Source: Triplophysa rosa | Taxonomy: Eukaryota > Chordata > Actinopteri > Cypriniformes > Nemacheilidae | DNA length: 64,000 nucleotides | Direction of reading: 5' to 3' | Assembly (NCBI RefSeq): GCF_024868665.1 | Contig: NC_079914.1 | Location: forward strand, 7,654,310-7,718,309 | Translations under genes and position numbers: made by a program | In this document: piece by piece, positions 58,646 through 64,000 of the stretch | Position numbering within the stretch: position 1 is the stretch's first letter | Layout of the letters: the number at the start of each line of letters is the position of its first letter | The notes under the pieces: model-generated | Database searches by the model: none | Told to the model about the DNA's origin: nothing | The model's input: the letters and a program-made list of their open reading frames with translations, nothing else

Positions 58646-58939
58646 TTTTATTTTTCGTTTATTTGAAAAGTAGCAGATACTTTTATTCATAGTAACACTC
58701 GAAAAATGATGCCATAACATAGCCATTTTAGGCTAAGTGGTTCCAAGAACAACATTTCCAAAAACAACCAAAGAACTTTACTAAATGTTCTTTGTAGTGG
58801 AAAAAGTATCCAGAATATATCATCATAAGAAATAATGGTATGAGAACATTTGAGTGTTATTGGAATCAACAATGGTTCTTCTATGCCATTGTGCTTTTTT
58901 TCAAGCAAACATGCTATGTTATGTACACATTTTATAAGA

Positions 58940-58998
58940 TTGTGTGTTTTCCTGGGGATCAAACCTGGGACCTTGGCGTTGCTGGAGCTACAATTAAA
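58940..58998 (-). repeat. tRNA-derived SINE fragment
   Basis: On the minus strand it reads TAGCTCCAGCAACGCCAAGG then CCCAGGTTTGATCCCCAGG, a box B-like end. No complete element is present. Confidence 0.5.
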
Positions 58999-59124
58999 AT
59001 ACAGAAAATGTAGCACTAAGTAGCCTGATGCTGATCACATGTCAATTTTAAATTGCCTTGCTAAGGTTTGTTTTCAAAGAACATGTTTATCGGTTTAATA
59101 AAGGAAGTAGCCATACAAAACTTA

Positions 59125-59244
59125 GAGCTGTCGAATGACTAATCACGATTAATCGCATTCAAAATAAAAGTTTGTGTTTACATAATAAATGTCTTTGTAC
59201 TGTGCATATTACCTTTGAATTTATAAACACAAACATACACATAC

Positions 59245-59276
<32 letters not shown>

Positions 59277-59475
59277 GAAATATTTATATGTATTAATTTA
59301 TATTTACCAATAATTTAAATTATACAAAAATATTGATTTATGTTTTCTATTTTTTATTAAATATATGCATGTATGTGTAAGTGTTTATAAATACAAAATG
59401 AATATGCACAGTACACAGACACAGATATATTATGTAAACACAAAGTTTTATTCTGGATGTGATGACAGCGCTATA
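59125..59475. mobile_element. foldback hAT-like MITE with (TA)n core
   Basis: AAAAGTTTGTGTTTACATAA near 59167 is inverted as TTATGTAAACACAAAGTTTT near 59431, with AGAGCTGTC/GACAGCGCT near the ends. A TA microsatellite lies at 59247-59275. Typical cyprinid repeat. Confidence 0.65.
59247..59275 (+). repeat. (TA)n microsatellite
   Basis: About 14 TA units. Confidence 0.95.
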
Positions 59476-60529
59476 AAACATACATATTTGGTCTCTGTCA
59501 CCCGAACAGTATGTGCTGCTGGCTTACTCTTACTTTGATCTGACTGTTAAAACATTAGGTTTATCTAATCAGTCATATAAAACCAGAACCCTTAGACATT
59601 ATCATATGAAGCTTAGCTTAGGCATTATCAAGACCATTCCCAGTGTGTGTGGGGATGGTCTGTGGACTGAAAGAATGTTTTGTGGTCTTGCACCACATCT
59701 AGATCCTACAAGCAGAAGATCAGTGATGCAGCTCAGAGCTACACTGACATCTCAAGCACAGCTGGAATTCAACACTCTTCTGTTTACTGGGCCCCCATGC
59801 TTGTCCAACCTCTGTTTAGCACCCTTAACACAGACATGAGCATATAATACAGCGATCGTTTAAAAAGTGTACTCTTATTGGACACTCTTAGAGTTTTCCA
59901 AATATTGTCAGAATAAGTTAAACAGTCAAATTAAACAATACTGTTTGAAAAATATTTGATCGAGCTTACAGTTTATTGTACACCACAATAAGCAACACAT
60001 CCTAAACCCAGTATTGTTTTTAAGACAATCAGCTTTTATTGTCAAATGAAGCATGCTTTCACCACTATTTCTTTTGTTTTTAATCTTAGGATTTTGGCTT
60101 TAAAAGGAAAATTCCTTTGTACGTTTTAGTATACAATAGACAACAAATAAAACATCAATATAAAATAATACCCATTTGAAATAGGCAATGTGAAATGCAT
60201 GCAAAAAAGGTGACTCCTCTTTTTTTTCTTTTTTTTACTTATTTTCATTTTATAGCACAGCCATGTGGTGTTTAATGGTCTTCCTTTTCAGTTTCTCTTA
60301 GCTGGACATTTTGCTGCCAAGTTTAAGGAAGGCTGTGTGTTTATGGTGAGTAACATTTGTGGCACAGGAATGTTTTACAGCAAGCAGAATTACAAGGTAG
60401 TTTTCAGTGTGTATGTGTGTAGACATGCATGCGTTTGTGGGTGGGTGCAGGGTTTTCAGACTCCCATCTCCTCCAGTCGCCTCCTGGAGCAAGATTGCTC
60501 TTATATGTACATCAACAATACTGTACTAC

Positions 60530-60535
60530 TTTATT
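60530..60535 (-). terminator. lhx9: candidate polyadenylation signal for the lhx9 alternative last exon
   Basis: AATAAA on the minus strand, about 257 nt past the stop of the alternative exon. Its position is plausible, but no transcript evidence is available. Confidence 0.4.
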
Positions 60536-60791
60536 TCTCTTAGTGTTTTCTGCTTTTTTTCTTGCCATTGTCGACCTGTTTTGACCGGCCACATGGAAAA
60601 AAATATCCCATTTGTTGTGGATTCTCTCACAAAGATGGTGTTGAACATTCAGGACAGCATTAAAAAAAGAAAAAAATTTGGATTAAAATTTTTTTGGTAG
60701 ATTTTTATCACTCTAATATCTTATCCTAATATTGTCTTTGTCTTCAATGGTGAAGAATTCCGATCAATGTTTTCCCCCTTCTTTAAATACT

Positions 60792-60848
60792 TTAGGGAAT
60801 TTTCAAACGTCGTGAAGTATGGCTGTAATGCCCCAAGATTTGTTCTCC
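60792..60848 (-). CDS. lhx9: lhx9 alternative last exon (truncated-homeodomain isoform ending)
   Basis: After TTTTTTTCAG the minus strand encodes GEQILGHYSHTSRRLKIP and TAA at 60792-60794. It joins in phase 0 to the donor at 63806, replacing homeodomain helix 3 and the C-terminal tail. From memory, mammalian LHX9 has an isoform ending in ILGHYSQTSRRLKIP that lacks DNA binding, so the match is nearly exact. It lies about 2.2 kb beyond the canonical stop. The exon is too short to show as a large open frame and was found by its peptide and acceptor. Confidence 0.9.
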   Translation of the reverse strand, partial: GEQILGHYSHTSRRLKIP

Positions 60849-62286
60849 CTGAAAAAAAATCATAAAGTAACAATATATTAAACTACAGAGTAACCTTGCT
60901 TTGAAAGGTTTATTTTATGCTTTCTATCATTCCTTTGATTTGTATTACTTTATGAATGTTCATGCATTAAAAAGCAATCCTCATTATTCACTAATTGTCT
61001 ACAGGGCTTTGGTTCAAATCCATGGGGCATTACTTTGTAACAACAAACATTAGTTTCAGATCGATGTCAAAATGAAAGCAAAACGTGCAAGGGTTTTGAT
61101 TTAGGGCGATCTTGGGTGTTTTGGGTGCGAGCAGAATTTTTTTAGCTTTGAATAACAACATGAAAATGATTTGTGTAATGACAAATAAAACTCTTGTAAA
61201 GCAAAGTATTTTTATTCACACAAATTTAATAAGATATAACAACTGTTTGGTCCATAAATATTTAAGGGGAAATAGTTTCTATACACCATAATTTTTCAAG
61301 AAACAAGGAAACATGGACAATCTTGGTAGAACACGTACTGTACTATTAACACGAAGATCAGTATATATGATTCTCGGATTTACCAACTATATCAGAAAGA
61401 GTGCACAACTGCTTTCTATGACATCGCTGCCCCCTCGTAACAGAACACACTATTAAAAAGATCTTCCAAAATCAGATGGAAAACAGAACAGTACAAAACT
61501 AGTGAGGCGTTCCAAGGATGTAAATCATTTAACAAACAAACATGTATCTCCTGAATATCACAAACTCTCTTCCAAGTTATCGCATAAGGCACATAGTAGA
61601 ACTGAGTTAAGCATCTACTTGATGAAGTAGATCTAGTGTACCGCTTTGTTCTACAACAGAACAAATCTTCTCATCACACAAGGAAATGTTCTTAAACTGC
61701 CCCGCGCCTCCAACAACCCACAATAAATATTTTTTGGTCTGTTCAGTGGCAAGGGTCTGTTTAAAAAAACTCAAATAAAATCATGTGCTTTGATATTAAA
61801 GGGGAGGAAAAGAAAAGGTGACTTATGGAGTGTTTCTCCTCTGATTAACTTGCACCGGGCTTTTATCAATCCTGAATTTTCTGAATTCATAAAAGCAGTA
61901 GGAGCTTCCTGTTTAGCATTCACAAGTCACGCTGGAACCTACATTCAGCATGAGGGACTCGCTCATAATGTTTCCTACTGGGCACCATATTGTCACTGAG
62001 TATTTATTTACTGGATCTCTTAATTCAAAACAGTTGGCCCACTAGTTGAGGCCAAACAGACTGACGGGGTTAAAATTTGCTACTTCAGAAACAATTCATT
62101 AGGCCACCTCGAAAATATGACCTGGAGGACTGATATTGCACCACGTCGTGCCAAAATGGGGCGCTGGCATTATCACTGTACAGATGAAGTACAGATGTAC
62201 AGTTTGATTTTTCATTGCAGTCCAGCATCAGTGACAGAAAAGAGCTACAGAATGAGTCCAATTCAAAATATCTTTTGAAATACAAA
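60849..62286 (-). other. lhx9: lhx9 intron/3' flank between canonical and alternative ends
   Basis: Intron for the alternative transcript, downstream flank for the canonical one. The 61400-62270 part is not obviously repetitive and has mixed composition, so it could be an extended 3' UTR or a regulatory block. No open frame resembles a protein. Confidence 0.5.
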
Positions 62287-62295
62287 TAAATACTT

Positions 62296-62341
62296 TTTAT
62301 TTATATTATGTCAGCAAATTCTTAGAAATATATTTTTTATT
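62296..62341 (-). terminator. lhx9: candidate polyadenylation signals for canonical lhx9
   Basis: Two minus-strand AATAAA motifs (62336-62341 and 62296-62301) lie about 690-740 nt past the canonical stop. The interval between contains a fish foldback repeat (62410-62690), so the 3' UTR would include it. Other AATAAA motifs further on cannot be excluded. Confidence 0.35.
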
Positions 62342-62409
62342 TCCATACCAAATATGCGGAAATGCAGTAAACATACCACGTATGCTGACACATTGTGTGC
62401 AGATACATT

Positions 62410-62695
62410 TTTGGTAACATTTTATAATAAGGTTGTATTTGTTAATATTAGTTGAATTAACAATGAACAAACTTCTGCCGCATTAATTAATCTAGTTCAT
62501 TTCAGCATTTACTGATACTTTTTAGAATCAAATGTTGTATCTGTTAATATTAGTTGATGCACAAAAGAGCTGTGGTGGCACAAACTAAAGAAATTAATAA
62601 ATGCTGAAAAACTATATTGCTCATTGTTCGTTCATGTTAGCTAATGCATTAATCTTACACAACCTTATTGTAAAGTGTAAACCTTTTTTTAAGTA
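62410..62695. mobile_element. fish foldback repeat (TTATAATAAGGTT family)
   Basis: Left end TTTTATAATAAGGTTGTATT and right end CAACCTTATTGTAAAGTGT are inverted copies, with GTTAATATTAGTTGA repeated inside. It lies within the proposed lhx9 3' UTR. Confidence 0.7.
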
Positions 62696-63031
62696 AATGT
62701 GGGTTTTTAATGTCTTATGCAAAACTTAAACTCACATTATAATGTAATCGTTTTTTCAAATAAAATAAAAAGAACTAATTTCCTAAAATCTCTGAATGTC
62801 AACCGTATAAGCGCTCACCGTGTCAAATGACATGACTGTGCAGATTTAACACAAAAACAAGTAATTAACAAGTACTAACAAACTCAGCTGCCACGCGGTT
62901 GCAAATGCTACACATTTAGTAGGTCTCTCATTTTCGTTTACTTTCCAAAGGTCTTTGTATGGTCTCCAAAAAGTGGACAAGAAAAAAATCTCAAAATAAA
63001 AGGGGACAAAGGAAACAAAAACAAATCCGTG

Positions 63032-63286
63032 TTAGAAAAGGTTTGTCAAGGTAGTTTGTGGGGGACTCCCGGATTCGTGGCTGTCCAAACTAGAGGTCAC
63101 TGATGTTACTACGGTGATAGAGGGATTGGTCAGGTCAGTTAGTGTGGTGGCCGTGCTCGGTGGGGTCAGAGCACCGCTGTCGGAAGAGGGCGGTGGAAGT
63201 GATGTGCCATCAGCCTTATCAACACCCCCATTCTCCTGCCGCAAAACGTTCCTTCTGAATTTGGCCCGTGCATTTTGGAACCAAAC
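63032..63286 (-). CDS. lhx9: lhx9 canonical last exon (homeodomain helix 3 and C-terminal tail)
   Basis: Starts after GGTTTGCAG with VWFQNARAKFRRNVLRQENG and runs 84 residues to TAA at 63032-63034. The tail is rich in Ser, Thr and Pro, with ADGTSLPPPSSDSGALTPPS and TLTDLTNPSITVVTSVTSS. It differs from human LHX9 only at scattered sites. Confidence 0.97.
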   Translation of the reverse strand, partial: VWFQNARAKFRRNVLRQENGGVDKADGTSLPPPSSDSGALTPPSTATTLTDLTNPSITVVTSVTSSLDSHESGSPPQTTLTNLF

Positions 63287-64000
63287 CTGCAAACCAATCC
63301 CAGGGTCTTTACTCTTTTTGTGTTCTGCTTCGAATTAATCTCATATTTTTCCCTGTACTTACACAAGTGAATAAAATTTGACATCACAAAACGTATCTCT
63401 ACTGAACAATGCCACAGTGAAAGGAGGGAACTACAGTAGGCCTCAACTTTCGCTAAGACGATCTTTTGCATATACGGAGTCTACCAAAAAACAAATGGAC
63501 AGAATCCAATTTAGGTCAGAAATTGGCTCTTTAAAGGTTCCTCAATGGACCTCTCAGTGTATCAGTACTGCCCCTTGAATTAATCCTCCATTTGGAATAG
63601 AAACTACTCAGTTACTTAGAATCAAACACGTTTTCTAGATTTCCTAGCTATTGCTTGACAACATGTGAAACTACATGACATGACACAACTAAAAATGTCC
63701 CTGAAATAAGGATGGATGACAACAGAAAAACAACAACTCAAGGATGAGATGATGGGTGTGAATGTGGGATGGAATCTAATTGGCTCAGAGATTGGGTGAC
63801 TCTTACCTGAAGAACTCTCTTGGTCAGACCCGTCTTTTGGGCGAGTTGTTTTAAGTCCTTTGCGTCGGGGTTGTGGTTTATGGCAAAGTAGGACTTCATG
63901 GTGCGGAGCTGGTGGTGTTTGAAGGACGTGCGCATGCGCTTCGTTTTCTGGGATGGAGGGTAGGACTGCTGATCACGATCCAAATGATCTGCATCGTTCT
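63032..64000 (-). CDS. lhx9: LHX9 LIM-homeodomain transcription factor, 3' part (homeodomain and C-terminus)
   Basis: Two coding exons are in the window: 63807-64000 (continues off the right edge) and 63032-63286. Together they give the last 148 residues: the linker NDADHLDRDQQSYPPSQ, a complete homeodomain with VWFQNARAKFRR as recognition helix 3, and a C-terminus ending SQ/PPQTTLTNLF-type. LHX9 rather than LHX2 is shown by DRDQQSYPPSQKTKRMRTS, ENGGVDKADGTSLP and the final TTLTNLF. From family knowledge, LHX9 binds TAAT-core DNA and works in gonad, limb, pineal and forebrain development; its two LIM domains bind LDB cofactors and lie outside the window. nek7 follows downstream on the same strand, as in human. 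Confidence 0.96.
63807..64000 (-). CDS. lhx9: lhx9 homeodomain 5' exon (partial)
   Basis: Sixty-four complete codons are visible, from NDADHLDRDQQ to KTGLTKRVLQ, ending at CAG|GTAAGA in phase 0. It holds homeodomain helices 1 and 2 and stops just before WFQN, the usual LIM-homeobox intron position. The upstream end is cut by the window. Confidence 0.96.

Larger units (their letters stand above)
53041..60529. other. lhx9-nek7 intergenic region
   Basis: Contains microsatellites, a degenerate pentamer tract, a MITE, a hAT with target duplication, a SINE fragment and a foldback hAT-like repeat. No protein-coding gene was recognised. 53800-55600 and 59500-60500 show nothing I can name. Confidence 0.65.
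62287..63031 (-). other. lhx9: probable lhx9 canonical 3' UTR
   Basis: Non-coding DNA between the canonical stop codon and the candidate polyadenylation signals. It contains the dispersed foldback repeat listed separately. The extent is inferred. Confidence 0.45.

Noticed and set aside
63738..63806. Read-through of the lhx9 homeodomain exon as an isoform ending
   Set aside because: The frame continues into the intron past a strong GTAAGA donor with no known ending; the exon at 60792-60848 matches the known isoform.
63032..64000. Assignment of the homeobox gene as LHX2
   Set aside because: The linker and C-terminal tail match LHX9 far better, and the neighbour is nek7 rather than nek6.

Overview
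The window is vertebrate genomic DNA from a teleost fish, probably a cypriniform. The fish call rests on the exon-intron structure, the two gene orthologues and the AT-rich introns. The narrower call rests on repeat families I recognise as typical of carp-like fishes: a palindromic MITE present in about eight copies, a DIRS retrotransposon, tRNA-derived SINEs, many short hAT elements and long TG, CA and TATC microsatellites. No bacterial, viral or CRISPR content was seen.

Two protein-coding genes are present, both on the minus strand. The larger is nek7 (NIMA-related kinase 7). All nine coding exons could be placed by hand, each with GT/AG splice sites and compatible phase, from the ATG at 38136 down to the stop at 97. 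They give a 300-residue kinase. A non-coding first exon and CpG-rich promoter are proposed at about 52.9-53.1 kb, which would put transcription start 14.8 kb upstream of the ATG. At the right edge lies the 3' part of lhx9 (LIM-homeobox 9): one partial exon running off the window and the usual last exon at 63032-63286, with the homeodomain split between them. A further 2.2 kb downstream, at 60792-60848, is a short exon encoding the ending of the truncated-homeodomain LHX9 isoform. The order lhx9 then nek7 on one strand matches human 1q31 and parallels LHX2-NEK6 elsewhere, as expected of duplicated regions.

The rest is intron and intergenic DNA. 0.2-12 kb (nek7 introns 9 and 8): a minimal LTR-type element with tRNA-like LTRs at 3.8-4.2 kb, a hAT element inside a foldback MITE at 4.2-6.0 kb, a GC-rich repeat island at 9.1-9.7 kb, a TATC microsatellite and several candidate regulatory blocks. 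12-20 kb: four nek7 exons, a hAT-like foldback and an AT-rich fish repeat. 20.4-24.8 kb: an L2-like LINE on the minus strand split by a DIRS element that keeps its diagnostic internal complementary region. 25-38 kb: five nek7 exons, a SINE inside a hAT-like repeat, and candidate enhancers. 38-53 kb (intron 1): candidate enhancers, several dispersed repeats and a hAT with a perfect 8-bp target duplication at 43.1-44.3 kb. 53-60.5 kb: the lhx9-nek7 intergenic region, with microsatellites and a second hAT with a perfect target duplication that keeps a transposase first exon. 60.5-64 kb: lhx9.

How the parts relate: NEK7 is a mitotic and inflammasome kinase, and LHX9 is a developmental transcription factor. 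They are not a functional pathway. The long nek7 introns hold repeat-poor blocks with homeodomain and octamer motifs, so they may carry distant lhx9 enhancers; that is inference, because conservation cannot be tested here.
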